Below are positions 54,494-63,696 of a stretch of DNA of 64,000 bases, one piece after another (within the stretch, counting starts at the first letter, position 1; each line of letters starts with the position of its first letter). A program made the translations under genes and the position numbers. The DNA is from Dyella tabacisoli (GTDB lineage: Bacteria; Pseudomonadota; Gammaproteobacteria; Xanthomonadales; Rhodanobacteraceae): the NCBI RefSeq assembly GCF_003350925.1, contig NZ_KZ857173.1, positions 682,001-746,000 of the forward strand. Direction: 5' to 3'. Under the pieces are notes generated by a model, which saw nothing but the letters and a program-made list of their open reading frames with translations, ran no database searches and was not told where the DNA came from.

Positions 54494-54562
54494 TAACCTC
54501 ACCTCACGCCATATAAAAAGAGAACGCCTTCGTCCAAGCATCTCAAATAGCGAGGACTCCAT

Positions 54563-54827
54563 CGCTTCAGATGCATGTCCAGTTTATGGAGCCGAGACAC
54601 TTTCATTGGCCTGACGCATGACCTCACCCCGGCCAAAATCCAGCTTTGGCCGGTTGTATCGAAGGCATGTCAGACAGCACACCGACCGTCTCTCTCCCCT
54701 GCCCCAGTCTGCGACCAGGTTGGGTTCTTGTCATATGCTCGTGGTCATGCTCGCGCGCCGGACGGCAACTGAACCCAAGAATGTTTACGACATGCAAGGG
54801 CTTGATCGGGGTGTCAGGTCAGCCTAA
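54563..54827. other. Intergenic, nothing recognised
   Basis: About 265 bp between the dipeptidase start and the small lipoprotein. No frame with a ribosome site and no inverted repeat stands out. Confidence 0.4.
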
Positions 54828-55034
54828 TCACAGCACGCCGGATAATGTCGGCACGATTCGCACATGGCCGACGCTGTTGACGTTGCGATAGACCAGTTTC
54901 ATGTGCGCGGATGCGAAATTGTGGCACTGCGAGCAGTTATAGGTTTCACACCCTGCCAGGGATGCGCAGGCCACGACCAGACTCAGCGCGATGGCGATGC
55001 GACGGGTAAGACGACATAGCAGTAGCGTGGTCAT
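54828..55034 (-). CDS. Very small lipoprotein with CXXCH motif
   Basis: A 68-residue protein. The signal ends in lipobox LAGC (Cys29), followed almost at once by C34-S-Q-C37-H38, a formal heme c-binding CXXCH. No other cytochrome feature or Met ligand pattern is obvious, although a Met follows in AHMKLVYRNV. A GGAG site 7 bases upstream supports it as a real gene. It could be a mini-cytochrome, a metal-binding lipoprotein, or a chance motif. Confidence 0.65.
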   Translation of the reverse strand: MTTLLLCRLTRRIAIALSLVVACASLAGCETYNCSQCHNFASAHMKLVYRNVNSVGHVRIVPTLSGVL

Positions 55035-55220
55035 GGCAATCTCCGAGCGTTGATTATGAGCGGACTGAAAACTTTTACAGCCGGTTACGACATCATCGAA
55101 AACAAAACGGGCTTGTTAGCAGAGCGTCGGTTAACGCGAAGTGACAACATTTGGCGTTGCCCCCCATCTTGTACTGTCCCGTTCGTCGTATTAGCATGCT
55201 AGCAAACTAGCACCAACGGT

Positions 55221-55400
55221 ATGGCACTGCCCATGACGGACCCCGTTAAGCAATTCAACGTGTACTTGCCGAGCGAACTGATTCGCGAGGTCAAACACCA
55301 TGCCGTCGAGACAGAGCAATCGCTGTCGGCCATTGTGGCTACGGCCTTGCGTGCCTATCTCGACGCACATCAACGAAAGCGGAGGAAGCATGAAAACTAA
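55221..55400 (+). CDS. Ribbon-helix-helix (CopG-type) DNA-binding protein
   Basis: A 59-residue protein: a beta strand [20 protein letters not shown] is followed by a helix-turn-helix-like [20 protein letters not shown] and a basic tail, the RHH/CopG pattern of small dimeric repressors or antitoxins. An alternative start is 55233. Its end overlaps the VOC gene by 11 bp, indicating coupled translation. No toxin gene is adjacent, so regulation of the VOC gene is more likely than toxin-antitoxin function. Confidence 0.78.
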   Translation: MALPMTDPVKQFNVYLPSELIREVKHHAVETEQSLSAIVATALRAYLDAHQRKRRKHEN

Positions 55401-55743
55401 AGGCATCAACGGCATCCTGATCGAAACGCATAACTGGGGCCAAACGGTTGCGTTCTGGCAAGAGCTTGGATACGAGCTGGAATTCGAGACGGATCACAAC
55501 TCAGGCCGCCTGCGTCATCCCAATGGCGGGCCCTACATTTTTATTGCGGAACGGCCGAGTCATCATGTGCTTCAGGTAGTACTCGGCTTAGCGGTTGCCG
55601 ATGCGAGTCAGTTCACGCCACCGCACAGCGGTACGGTCCTGCGGCCGTTCGAGGAGCAGCATTGGCCGGTACTGCAAATGCTGCTCGCAGACCCTGATGG
55701 CCGGCAGCTTGCGGTGGATGCGCCGCTGCCGTCAGAAAAGTAG
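55390..55743 (+). CDS. VOC-family protein
   Basis: A 117-residue glyoxalase/bleomycin-resistance fold protein ([40 protein letters not shown], then [20 protein letters not shown]). The short form suggests a dimeric enzyme or binding protein. The start has a GGAGG site located inside the coupled RHH gene. Its ligand is unknown; small RHH-VOC pairs may sense or detoxify a metabolite. Confidence 0.83.
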   Translation: MKTKGINGILIETHNWGQTVAFWQELGYELEFETDHNSGRLRHPNGGPYIFIAERPSHHVLQVVLGLAVADASQFTPPHSGTVLRPFEEQHWPVLQMLLADPDGRQLAVDAPLPSEK

Positions 55744-55774
55744 CCGAGATGACATAGCGATTTCATCAAGCTGT

Positions 55775-56617
55775 TTAGCGGCGTGTCGCCAGGACACCGT
55801 CCAGCGCCAGTTGCGCCTTGAAACCCGCCTTCTCCAAACGTTTCTCCACTTCGCGCGGGACGTCGCGGCCACTGGTGAGCTTGTTCGGACTCCCCGTATA
55901 GTGAAACAGGCGTCCGCCGCGACGGAGCACGCGTGCAAGTTGATCGTAGAACGCCTGTGAGTAGAGCTCACCGGCGATACCGAAACGCGGCGGGTCGTGC
56001 AGCAGCGCATCCACCGAGGCGTCGGCGATCTGCATGATCGCCTGTGACACGTCGGCATGGTTGAGTTGCAGACGGCCGCCGCTGGCGGGCGCATCCGGAT
56101 CCGGTGACCAGGGGTTAAGCGTACGCAGCCACAGCACGTCGGGATTCTTCTCGAACGAATGGATGCGCGCCACGCCAGCCTCAAGACAGCAGGCCGCGAA
56201 GTAGCCAAGGCCACCGCAAGTATCGAGCAGCACCTTGCCGTGCGGCTCGACCAATGCCACTTTACGGCGCGCATCCTCAAACGGCGATTCCTTCGCCGTG
56301 GGTAGCATCTTGATACCGTCGATCTCGAAGGTGGGAGCGCCCCACTCCGTAGGCACCAGTTTGATAAGCGAGCCGGAAAAGCGCGATACCGGCGCGAACT
56401 CATCGCCGTCCCAGTAATAAATCGTGCGGTCTTTCAGCTTGTGCGGATACGGGTAGTACTGACCGCCCCATTGCCAAGCATCCGTCTGCAGCAACGCGCT
56501 GCCGTTTGAACGCCCCAGATCCAGTGACCCGGTCCATTCGCCCGCAGCGGCAGCGTGTGCAGCCAGCAGTGTCTCGGCGATGGGACGTGTGAGCAGGGGG
56601 CCGGAATAATGCGACAC
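55775..56617 (-). CDS. Class I SAM-dependent methyltransferase (RlmI-like)
   Basis: A 280-residue methyltransferase. The SAM site is VLLDTCGGLGYFAACCLEAG, the acidic residue is in HSFEKNPDVLWL, and motif IV is LLHDPPRFG, the DPPxx type of RNA/DNA or small-molecule methylases. The start is a GTG at 56617 with AGGAG about 10 bases upstream; an ATG at 56659 is the alternative. The target may be a nucleic acid, but no PUA or THUMP domain is visible. Confidence 0.78.
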   Translation of the reverse strand: MSHYSGPLLTRPIAETLLAAHAAAAGEWTGSLDLGRSNGSALLQTDAWQWGGQYYPYPHKLKDRTIYYWDGDEFAPVSRFSGSLIKLVPTEWGAPTFEIDGIKMLPTAKESPFEDARRKVALVEPHGKVLLDTCGGLGYFAACCLEAGVARIHSFEKNPDVLWLRTLNPWSPDPDAPASGGRLQLNHADVSQAIMQIADASVDALLHDPPRFGIAGELYSQAFYDQLARVLRRGGRLFHYTGSPNKLTSGRDVPREVEKRLEKAGFKAQLALDGVLATRR

Positions 56618-56691
56618 GAAGGGTAATCTCCTGGAATAGCAGCGAAAAAGATGTCTCACCGCCGAATGCAGTCCACGGTGTACTCAAGCAG

Positions 56692-56955
56692 ATGAAGGGA
56701 CAGCGGTCGATTCAAGAGACTTATGACTATCTCTTCGAATTTATTTACTTGGCTACCAAGTACGACCTGAAAATCGATCAGAAAGACCTCAGCGAACTCT
56801 CGCATGGAGAATGCTTCGGCTTGCTTCTCGTTTTCTATCTCATGCTGGATCGACAGGACATTCTATGGGTTATTGACCAACCAGAAGATAACCCTGGATT
56901 GCCCCCGCAAGCAGGGCGCTTTATCTGCCTCGCGGGGGCCTGCTCAAAGGTTTGA
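56692..56955 (+). pseudogene. Remnant of a large SMC/AAA-type ATPase
   Basis: An 87-residue open frame whose middle matches the C-terminal ATPase part of large AAA-family proteins (TrlF and relatives). The signature-like LSELSHGECFGLLLVFYLML is followed by Walker B/D-loop ILWVIDQPEDN. In intact relatives this continues LDN and a switch His. Here the homology stops after EDN, and an unrelated tail with a GC-rich hairpin (about 56903-56938) follows. Walker A is absent. The frame stays open upstream into the methyltransferase 5' end without a start. Best read as the debris of a deleted gene. Confidence 0.65.
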
Positions 56956-57027
56956 GGACCGATGCCTTCGAGTTCGCATAGCTACATCAACATTATTCCC
57001 CCCGGTACGATGGGAAAGCACGCGTGC

Positions 57028-58020
57028 TTAGGCCCAAACCGTCGAAACACCGAGGCGAGCCTCCACGTTAGCGATCAATGACATCATGCCAAAGTGCCCA
57101 GCAGGGGCGAAGGCTCCACCACGACTTGCACCGTACAGAAGGCCCAGCGCAGTCGACCCAACACCGTCGAGAACCAGCGATCCGGAGTCGCCGCCATCCA
57201 CGAAGACACCGCCATTTCCGAAGATCTCCACCTGTTCAACGAGGTAAGTATTGCCCCCCCCTGGCGACCAATTGATAGTCATCCATTTGCCGACAACCTG
57301 AGCACCCAAGATGCTCCCATTCGTCGGTCCGGTCATAAAGCCTCGCTTGCGCACAGTTTGGAATATCGCCGGCTCGGCCGTCGCGGTCACTGCGGGTATC
57401 AAATCAGGAAAACCAAGGCCTTGGCCGGAAATTGCTCGCGAGACACCACGCCCCTGTGCTGCCGCCCCATTGGTCCGAAACACACCAGAATCGGTCGTGC
57501 TCACCCTTATCGGCGAAAGCGGCAACGGTGGCGTGTCCGGAAAATCAACACGAAGAACATCACCGACAAGGTCATCTAGTATCGGCGGGACACTTGCGAT
57601 CAGATTCGGCGTCTTTGACTGCCAGATCTGCGTTCCAACTGGACCGGTGACATGGAAGTTACTCAGCCCAAGTATCTCCCCCGTTGCGGTATCCATCACC
57701 AGAGCACCCATTGTGCCGAAACCGCGTGCTTGGGACTCGATCCTGATTCCACCACGAAGCTCGGGGTAACGATCCACGTCCGGGAACGCGACCGGCTCAT
57801 ATACACGCTCGATGATGCAGACCGCGACACCTGCGATTTCACTGGGTAATCCATCAGGCACCCGTGAGGCATCCTCCACGAGGATCCTTACGGCAAGCTC
57901 ATCAGAAAACTCGCCGTTCTCCTCTCGTGCACCAAGCCCTATGCCAACCACGCCAGGAAGGGCAAGCAAGCCAAACTCGACCTGAGCCTTCGCCTGTATG
58001 AGTTCTTCCGGAATGTCCAT
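57028..58020 (-). CDS. Trypsin-like serine protease, no signal peptide
   Basis: A 330-residue chymotrypsin-fold protease. The serine is in DGGDSGSLVLDG near residue 280, the catalytic His is in SNFHVTG near residue 121, and an Asp candidate is in LRVDFPDT. The N-terminal ~100 residues form a separate region (VVGIGLGAREENGEFSDELAVRILVED). No signal peptide is seen, so it is either cytoplasmic or exported by another route. The start at 58020 has GGAGG 5 bases upstream. It is one of several genes between the ATPase remnant and the lanthipeptide locus; a link is not shown. Confidence 0.75.
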   Translation of the reverse strand: MDIPEELIQAKAQVEFGLLALPGVVGIGLGAREENGEFSDELAVRILVEDASRVPDGLPSEIAGVAVCIIERVYEPVAFPDVDRYPELRGGIRIESQARGFGTMGALVMDTATGEILGLSNFHVTGPVGTQIWQSKTPNLIASVPPILDDLVGDVLRVDFPDTPPLPLSPIRVSTTDSGVFRTNGAAAQGRGVSRAISGQGLGFPDLIPAVTATAEPAIFQTVRKRGFMTGPTNGSILGAQVVGKWMTINWSPGGGNTYLVEQVEIFGNGGVFVDGGDSGSLVLDGVGSTALGLLYGASRGGAFAPAGHFGMMSLIANVEARLGVSTVWA

Positions 58021-58360
58021 GAGCGCCTCCATATTTGGTGAATAAGATGGCTACACGTTTCAACGGATTGTCGGGATGTTCCCGGCCACAAGCCGGATAG
58101 AGCAGCGAAGATCATGGCACAGTTCTCTGGGATTGGGACTCGACTACATATCAGCCTCATCCGCATAAAGAAGTCCATCTGCGCGCAATGGATCAAAGCG
58201 CATAGGGGTCATTTGGACTAGCCTAGGGCCGTGGCTACTGAGACTCAGCGCAACGTCCCTACCCTGTCGATGACTGATGATCCCTGCGCCTCGGTGGTTA
58301 ACCACGAGTGCTACGCAAGTGGGTTATGCCACGGCCATGACTGCCGAGCAGCTATTGACG
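58021..58360. other. Intergenic, nothing recognised
   Basis: About 340 bp between the protease start and the end of the aminotransferase gene. No convincing frame, hairpin or repeat. Confidence 0.4.
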
Positions 58361-59536
58361 CTACGCCAGTCGCGTCAATGCGGTAGCCAAGCGCTCCACA
58401 TCCTCGTCGGTATTGAGATATGAAACCGAAGCACGGGCGATCCAATCGAGCCGCCGTGCCCGCATGTCCAGCGGAGTAAAAGGAATGCCGTTGGCCGCGA
58501 TCTGGATCTGTTCTGCCGCGAGAATGGATTTGAGATCGAGCGCTTGATGTCCGCGCAGGTTGAACGATACCAGGCCCGAACGAACACCTTCGCCCAAGTC
58601 ATGGACGGTCAGGCCAGGCACGCGCAAAAGTCGTGTTCTCAGCGCTTGTGCGCGAACAGCGATCTCCGCGGCGATATGGTGTGCGCCTAAGGTCAACGCC
58701 AGGGCGATCGATTCGGCTAAGCCGAGCAGAAGTGCTATCGGCTGCTCGTCAGCCTCGAAGCGGCGTACGTCGGCGCGCAACGAGAAATTCCCGCTAGTAA
58801 GGGGCGCATCGCGCGACGATGGTTCCAGATGTTCCAAGAACGCACGACGGACATAGAGAATGCCCGTATCGGACGGCCCACGCAGATGCTTTCGTCCTGG
58901 GCATACCAGCACATCGCATTGCAGCTCCTTAACGTCGACGGGAATCTGGCCGACCGCCTGCGCAGCATCAATAAAATAAGGGATGCCGGCTTGCCTGGTC
59001 ACCTTGCCAACGGCGACTGCGTCGTTAATCAAACCACCATTGGCAGGCAACCAGGTCAGCGAGACCAGACGCACCCGCTCATCGACGACCTTGGCCAGCG
59101 CTTGCGCATCGACACTGCCATCCGCCTGAGTAGGAATGACCTCAACGCTAGCCCCGAAGCGCTGAGCCGCACGCTCGAATGCGGCCAGGCTACCACCCCA
59201 TTCCTGTCGCCCCACGAGGATGCGCTCCCCCGGCTTGAGCGGTGGAAACGCGGCAAAAAAACAGTCGAAACCGTTGGAGCATGAGCTAGTAAACGCGATC
59301 TCATCGACGTCGGCATTGAGCAACGTTGCAGCGTCGCTGCGAGCCTTATCCAGTCGTTCGGCGACGTGGGCTGCCGCCGCCATCGGGCCAAGTTTCGACT
59401 CCAATGCGAGGTGTTCGCGTATCGCGTCGATGGCCGCAAGCGGCGGTAGCGACAAGCCTGCATGATTGAGGTGCACGGCATCACTCAGGCCCGGCGTCTG
59501 CGCACGCAGGTGTGCAAGCGTGGTCACCGGAATCAT
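58361..59536 (-). CDS. Class V aminotransferase / cysteine desulfurase-like PLP enzyme
   Basis: A 391-residue PLP enzyme of the class V aminotransferase group (NifS/isopenicillin epimerase/EgtE-like). It has HLNHAGLSLPP near the N-terminus, a TSSCSNGFDCFFAA cofactor segment, the Asp in FIDAAQAVGQ, and the Schiff-base lysine in CPGRKHLRGP. No conserved catalytic Cys loop of SufS is obvious, so a lyase or epimerase role is possible. Any link to the downstream lanthipeptide genes is unproven. Confidence 0.83.
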   Translation of the reverse strand: MIPVTTLAHLRAQTPGLSDAVHLNHAGLSLPPLAAIDAIREHLALESKLGPMAAAAHVAERLDKARSDAATLLNADVDEIAFTSSCSNGFDCFFAAFPPLKPGERILVGRQEWGGSLAAFERAAQRFGASVEVIPTQADGSVDAQALAKVVDERVRLVSLTWLPANGGLINDAVAVGKVTRQAGIPYFIDAAQAVGQIPVDVKELQCDVLVCPGRKHLRGPSDTGILYVRRAFLEHLEPSSRDAPLTSGNFSLRADVRRFEADEQPIALLLGLAESIALALTLGAHHIAAEIAVRAQALRTRLLRVPGLTVHDLGEGVRSGLVSFNLRGHQALDLKSILAAEQIQIAANGIPFTPLDMRARRLDWIARASVSYLNTDEDVERLATALTRLA

Positions 59537-59801
59537 GCCGACACACCTTCGTGAAGCAGAACTTGAGCATCCGCCTCGGCCAAGGCCAGCAGGCGCCCTA
59601 CTATCGACATGCGTGCCATACCCAACTGCGGCACATCGCGGATTTTCATCGAATCTTGCATCTGGTGCTGGTGCCGGGCCGTATTCGATCGGAGCTTATC
59701 TGTGCCAGATCCGGCTAACAACCGGATGCAGCACGGGACTCAGCAAGGTATGACGTCGCGCAGCCATCGGCTTGCGCAACGTCGATTTCAAACGTGCCCA
59801 A

Positions 59802-60566
59802 TCAGGCGGCAGGCTTGCGGAACCGGTAGATGAACTGATCGGTCTGGCCGCGGATGGATTTGTCGAAGACCTGTTTGGTATGTGCATCGGTCGTATTGCG
59901 AAGCACGTTCAACTCGCCATCGAAAACGAAACCCGCCGCTTCTACCTGTTGCTTGACGATCGCCGGATCGATGCGATGAAGCGTGTCGGTGTCTCGCATG
60001 CCCGAGCCAGCCTGCGCCGCGTGATCGATAATCACGAACAAACCACCTGGACGCAATGCATCGAATACCTGCTTATTGAGTACAGCCGGATCCACGCTGC
60101 CCATGAACTTATCTGGATAGTCATGGTAATTCTGCGAGGTGAACACCAGGTCTACCGGCGCGGGAGCGGTGAGCTTGTCGGCGGGCTGCAGCATCACTTC
60201 GATGTTGCCGTAATGCGGCTGCTTGGCGACCTCGCGCAGCTTATCCGCAAAGCCCGGCTCCACCTTCTCGTAGGCGGTGGGAAAAACGGCGTAGACGTGG
60301 CCTTGCGGCCCGACCACGGCGCTGAATACGCGACTGAAATACCCACCGCCGGGAATCAGTTCGAGCACCCGGCTGCCTGGCTTGATCTCGGTGAAGGCGA
60401 TCACGTCGACCACCTTTCGGCGAGCGTCATTGGCCGCATCCGATTTTCGGGCCGGATCATTCAAGGCCGTGCTGAGCGTGCCCGGCGCCGCAGGTGCTGC
60501 GGGTTGAGCATGTGCCGCGGCAGGTAAGGCAAACGCGATCAGAACGGCAAACAGAGTGTGACGCAT
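59802..60566 (-). CDS. Exported class I methyltransferase-like protein
   Basis: A 254-residue protein with a signal peptide (LFAVLIAFALPAAAHAQ) and a methyltransferase fold: VLELIPGGGYFSRVF (motif I), VYAVFPTAYEKVEP, VDLVFTSQNYHDYPD (motif IV) and LRPGGLFVIIDHAAQ. Secreted SAM-like proteins of this type are common in Proteobacteria with unknown role, because SAM is not normally available outside. The start at 60566 has GGAG 6 bases upstream. Confidence 0.83.
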   Translation of the reverse strand: MRHTLFAVLIAFALPAAAHAQPAAPAAPGTLSTALNDPARKSDAANDARRKVVDVIAFTEIKPGSRVLELIPGGGYFSRVFSAVVGPQGHVYAVFPTAYEKVEPGFADKLREVAKQPHYGNIEVMLQPADKLTAPAPVDLVFTSQNYHDYPDKFMGSVDPAVLNKQVFDALRPGGLFVIIDHAAQAGSGMRDTDTLHRIDPAIVKQQVEAAGFVFDGELNVLRNTTDAHTKQVFDKSIRGQTDQFIYRFRKPAA

Positions 60567-60763
60567 CAGAGGCTCCATGGATGGGTGAGGACGAGTATGC
60601 GTGTTGCGCTTCTTTCGCACTACTTCATCGACTGACGATTATAAGAAGCGCCCACCCGACCTGGTAAGCGATGCGTCCAAGCGGTAGATCGGCGCGATGC
60701 ATCGAGTTGGCATCGTCGGCGCCGATTCGCACGGCTAACGGATTACTCCGCTAACCGCATCCA

Positions 60764-63598
60764 TCACGCGGCTTGATTCAGGCGCTCAAGCAGCAGCGGC
60801 GAGGCCAGCTTGCAGTCTGGATGCATCCGGTTGAGGCTATGGATCGCACCAGCCAGACCGGTCATCAGACCCGGTGTAAAGGCGGCACGAGTCATTCCGC
60901 CGATCACCCCGTGATGCTCCTCAATGGCCGAAATAACCTGCGCGGTCGGCTCATCCCGGTCGGCGCTGGAGACATCGGGATCCAGCGCCGCGGCGCGCAC
61001 GAACAGCTCCCACAACGACAGGTCGCCGTGGCAAAGGGTGTGACTTGAACCCCACTGTCCATGCGAAGCCGTAACGGCGCGACGCAAGGTGCGCAAATGA
61101 CGCGGATCACGCGTGCGCGCGTACAGATCGCCGGCGGCCAAACCGATGCCGACACTGCCATTGCACCAGGTGTGAAAGGTCTCAGTGACGCCCAGTTGGC
61201 GCATGTCGAGCCAATTGCCCAGCGTCTCGTCGTACAACGAATCCTGGAACGCGAACGCAGCGTTGGCGAGCGCACTCCAACGCGCGCGATCGGCCTCGTC
61301 GCCTGCACCGGCCAGCGCCAGTCGCGCCAATGACCAACCGACGCCGACGGCGCCGTGCGCGAATCCGCCGATCGGCTCGGCGAACACCGGCGTCTGCCAG
61401 CGCGCGCCGCGCGCATCGACAATAGCCGCTGCCTCCAAGTGCCGTGCCGCCCGCGCAGCCAGTGCGAGCCAGCGTGCATCGCCGGTGGCCTCGGCCAGTT
61501 GCAATAACGGCACGATGGCACCACTGGCCCCATCGATGATGTCGAAATAGGTATCGTTGCCGAAGCCTTCGAGCGCCAAAGCCTCGGCACAAGTCACCGC
61601 GTTAGCCAGCAACTCGGGACGCCGCAACAGATCATGCAGGGTCAGCCAGGTCCATATCTGCGCACCGTAGCCGCTAAAGCCGCCAATCGTCCGGGGCTTG
61701 TCGGCTATGACCAATGCCTGCAGGATTTTCAAGGCACCGTTGAGTGCGTCGTCAACACCGGGCACCACGTCTGCACGGCCGCACTCAACCTCGTATACGT
61801 AGCCAGCCAACGCGACCACGACCCCACCGAGGCCAAAGTAGACATCGGCCTGCAGCGGTTGGACCAGCCAGCCGCTCTGGGTCGTTTCCGGGGTAATCCA
61901 GGTCACCGAGCCATCGTCGCCGCGCACGGCAAGCCGTAGCAGGCGCTCGACCGCTTCCACAGCAAGCTTGCGGCGGCGTGCATCAAGACGATCAGTATGC
62001 GGATGGCGAGCGAAGTAATGACGCCCGCTTGCCACGGGCTCGTCAACGCTGCGATTGAGCTTGGTCGCGACTAACGCGCTGCGGATGGTCAGCTCCTCCA
62101 GATCGATGCGCATCGCCCGCCAGTCGGCCAGCGCTGCATCGATCCGCGCGCGATTCAGCGGCGCTGCGAAAACCGGCACATCGCCGTAGCGCAGATCGTC
62201 GATCTCGGCCGCTATCTCCTGCGCTGCCGATGGCGCGATCGGCACCACGAGAGCATTGCGTGCGAGCAAGTCGCGGGCACGCTCGATCGCCTTGGCTTCG
62301 TCGTACAGCGAAGCCGGGTGCCATAGCATGCGCCCGATTTCCATATAGGCCTGGGTCGGCCGGAGGATATCGCGAGCCTGGCAGTGCTCGAATGCAGCCA
62401 GCAACGGCATGAGTTCGCCATCGGCATCGAGCTTGCGCAACTGCGTTGTGGCAGCGAGAAAACCTTCGCTGATCTGGTCCCAATACAACGACACGTCAGG
62501 ATTCCGGCCGGGGTGATTCCGGGCCGGAGTCACGTCGACATTGATGACCTTTACTCGCGCCTCCGTCGTGCCCTCGCCCACGATAACCGGCGCATGCACT
62601 TGCGGCTGCTGGTTCGGTAATGCGCCGGCCGCGGAGATGTCGACGCCATCAAAGCCTAACGCCGGCGCGCGGTAGGGGACGATACCGGTGCGCAGCACCG
62701 AGCTGCGGATCAGTACTTGGGCAACATCGTAAGCGTGGCCGTATGGCGATGGCAGGCCCTTGTCGATGACGGCGAACAAACTCTCGACGTCGATGACTAC
62801 GGGTACCGGACCTGCGGCGATCAGATTTTCCAAATGGATGTCTGTGCCACCGAGCAGGCGCAACACCGCCAACCAATGACCCAGGCCGCGATAAAAGACC
62901 CGCAGCTCGTCTTCGCTTTCACAATAGCGCTGGACAACGAAGGCGGCCCAGCCATAGTCGCCGCGGTCGATCACCTCGGGCACGCGGATGCGGTTGGCGG
63001 CGGTGCCGAAAACGCCGGCAAGAAATGCATCGAGCACGCTGTCGATGCGTAGCGAACGCGGCTTGTACATTACCTCGCCGCCCTCCAGCGACAGCCGCGC
63101 TACGGCTTGGCCGCCCGCGTGCAGATCGCCCTGACCCAGGGCCAGTGCGGTCAGCCGCCCGGCCCGGCGGCCGAGCAGGCGCGCCAGCGCGGCACGGTCG
63201 GTGATAAACCGCATCAATAGTGTTTCGATGGATATTCGCTGCTGGCTGAGTACACGCTGCAGGCGCTTGCGCAGTGCCGGATAGCGACGATCCAGATGCT
63301 CGGCAAATTCCGCTTGCAGCGAGCGTTCGACGAATTGGGCAAAACGACCGGCGTCGTCTTCGGCAACCAATTCACCGGCCCGTTTGGCGGCGTGCAGCTC
63401 CAACAGCAGCACGCGATTGAGCTTGAGTCGCGCCGTATGGTGCACGGCCTCTTCGACCGCCGAGCGAATCAATGCCGCTTCGCCGAGATCGAGCCCTGTG
63501 GATAGTTCCGCGAGGCGGGCAGCGAACGCTGCACGTGTGGAGGCGGTGAAGTGTTCAATGATGCGGGTGAAGGCATCAGGTGTACTTGTCTCGACCAT
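60764..63598 (-). CDS. lanM: Class II lanthipeptide synthetase LanM
   Basis: A 944-residue bifunctional lanthionine synthetase. The N-terminal dehydratase (DUF4135-like) covers about residues 100-490 with MYKPRSLRIDSVLDAF and the family segment GGTDIHLENLIAAGPVPVVI. The C-terminal LanC-like cyclase (about 560-940) has Zn ligands Cys812 (TWCNGSVG), Cys856 and His857 (LCHGDLSLWEL) and GGFAHGAVGVG. It should phosphorylate/eliminate Ser/Thr and add Cys in the adjacent precursor. Full length. The precursor lies 98 bp upstream with a hairpin between. Confidence 0.95.
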   Translation of the reverse strand: MVETSTPDAFTRIIEHFTASTRAAFAARLAELSTGLDLGEAALIRSAVEEAVHHTARLKLNRVLLLELHAAKRAGELVAEDDAGRFAQFVERSLQAEFAEHLDRRYPALRKRLQRVLSQQRISIETLLMRFITDRAALARLLGRRAGRLTALALGQGDLHAGGQAVARLSLEGGEVMYKPRSLRIDSVLDAFLAGVFGTAANRIRVPEVIDRGDYGWAAFVVQRYCESEDELRVFYRGLGHWLAVLRLLGGTDIHLENLIAAGPVPVVIDVESLFAVIDKGLPSPYGHAYDVAQVLIRSSVLRTGIVPYRAPALGFDGVDISAAGALPNQQPQVHAPVIVGEGTTEARVKVINVDVTPARNHPGRNPDVSLYWDQISEGFLAATTQLRKLDADGELMPLLAAFEHCQARDILRPTQAYMEIGRMLWHPASLYDEAKAIERARDLLARNALVVPIAPSAAQEIAAEIDDLRYGDVPVFAAPLNRARIDAALADWRAMRIDLEELTIRSALVATKLNRSVDEPVASGRHYFARHPHTDRLDARRRKLAVEAVERLLRLAVRGDDGSVTWITPETTQSGWLVQPLQADVYFGLGGVVVALAGYVYEVECGRADVVPGVDDALNGALKILQALVIADKPRTIGGFSGYGAQIWTWLTLHDLLRRPELLANAVTCAEALALEGFGNDTYFDIIDGASGAIVPLLQLAEATGDARWLALAARAARHLEAAAIVDARGARWQTPVFAEPIGGFAHGAVGVGWSLARLALAGAGDEADRARWSALANAAFAFQDSLYDETLGNWLDMRQLGVTETFHTWCNGSVGIGLAAGDLYARTRDPRHLRTLRRAVTASHGQWGSSHTLCHGDLSLWELFVRAAALDPDVSSADRDEPTAQVISAIEEHHGVIGGMTRAAFTPGLMTGLAGAIHSLNRMHPDCKLASPLLLERLNQAA

Positions 63599-63653
63599 CG
63601 TTTGCTCGGAATCCTTCCAGTTCAGGAGGCAGTTCGCAAAACTATCGATGATA

Positions 63654-63682
63654 AACGCGCAGCCAAAAGCGGACTGCGCGTT
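63654..63682 (-). terminator. Hairpin between precursor and lanM
   Basis: 9-bp perfect arms AACGCGCAG and CTGCGCGTT with an 11-base loop lie 14 bases after the precursor stop, followed by a short T-poor region. Such partial terminators let precursor mRNA exceed synthetase mRNA. Confidence 0.6.
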
Positions 63683-63696
63683 GATTGAAGCTTAGT

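Noticed and set aside
55221-55400. Toxin-antitoxin pair
   Set aside because: The RHH protein could be an antitoxin, but its partner is a VOC-fold protein, not a known toxin family.
59772-60527. Long plus-strand frame opposite the exported methyltransferase-like gene
   Set aside because: Shadow frame. The minus-strand protein has a signal peptide and clear methyltransferase motifs.
58361-60566. Aminotransferase and exported methyltransferase as lanthipeptide tailoring enzymes
   Set aside because: They are on the same strand but separated by gaps of about 200-270 bp and match general families. The methyltransferase-like protein is exported. No evidence ties them to the precursor.
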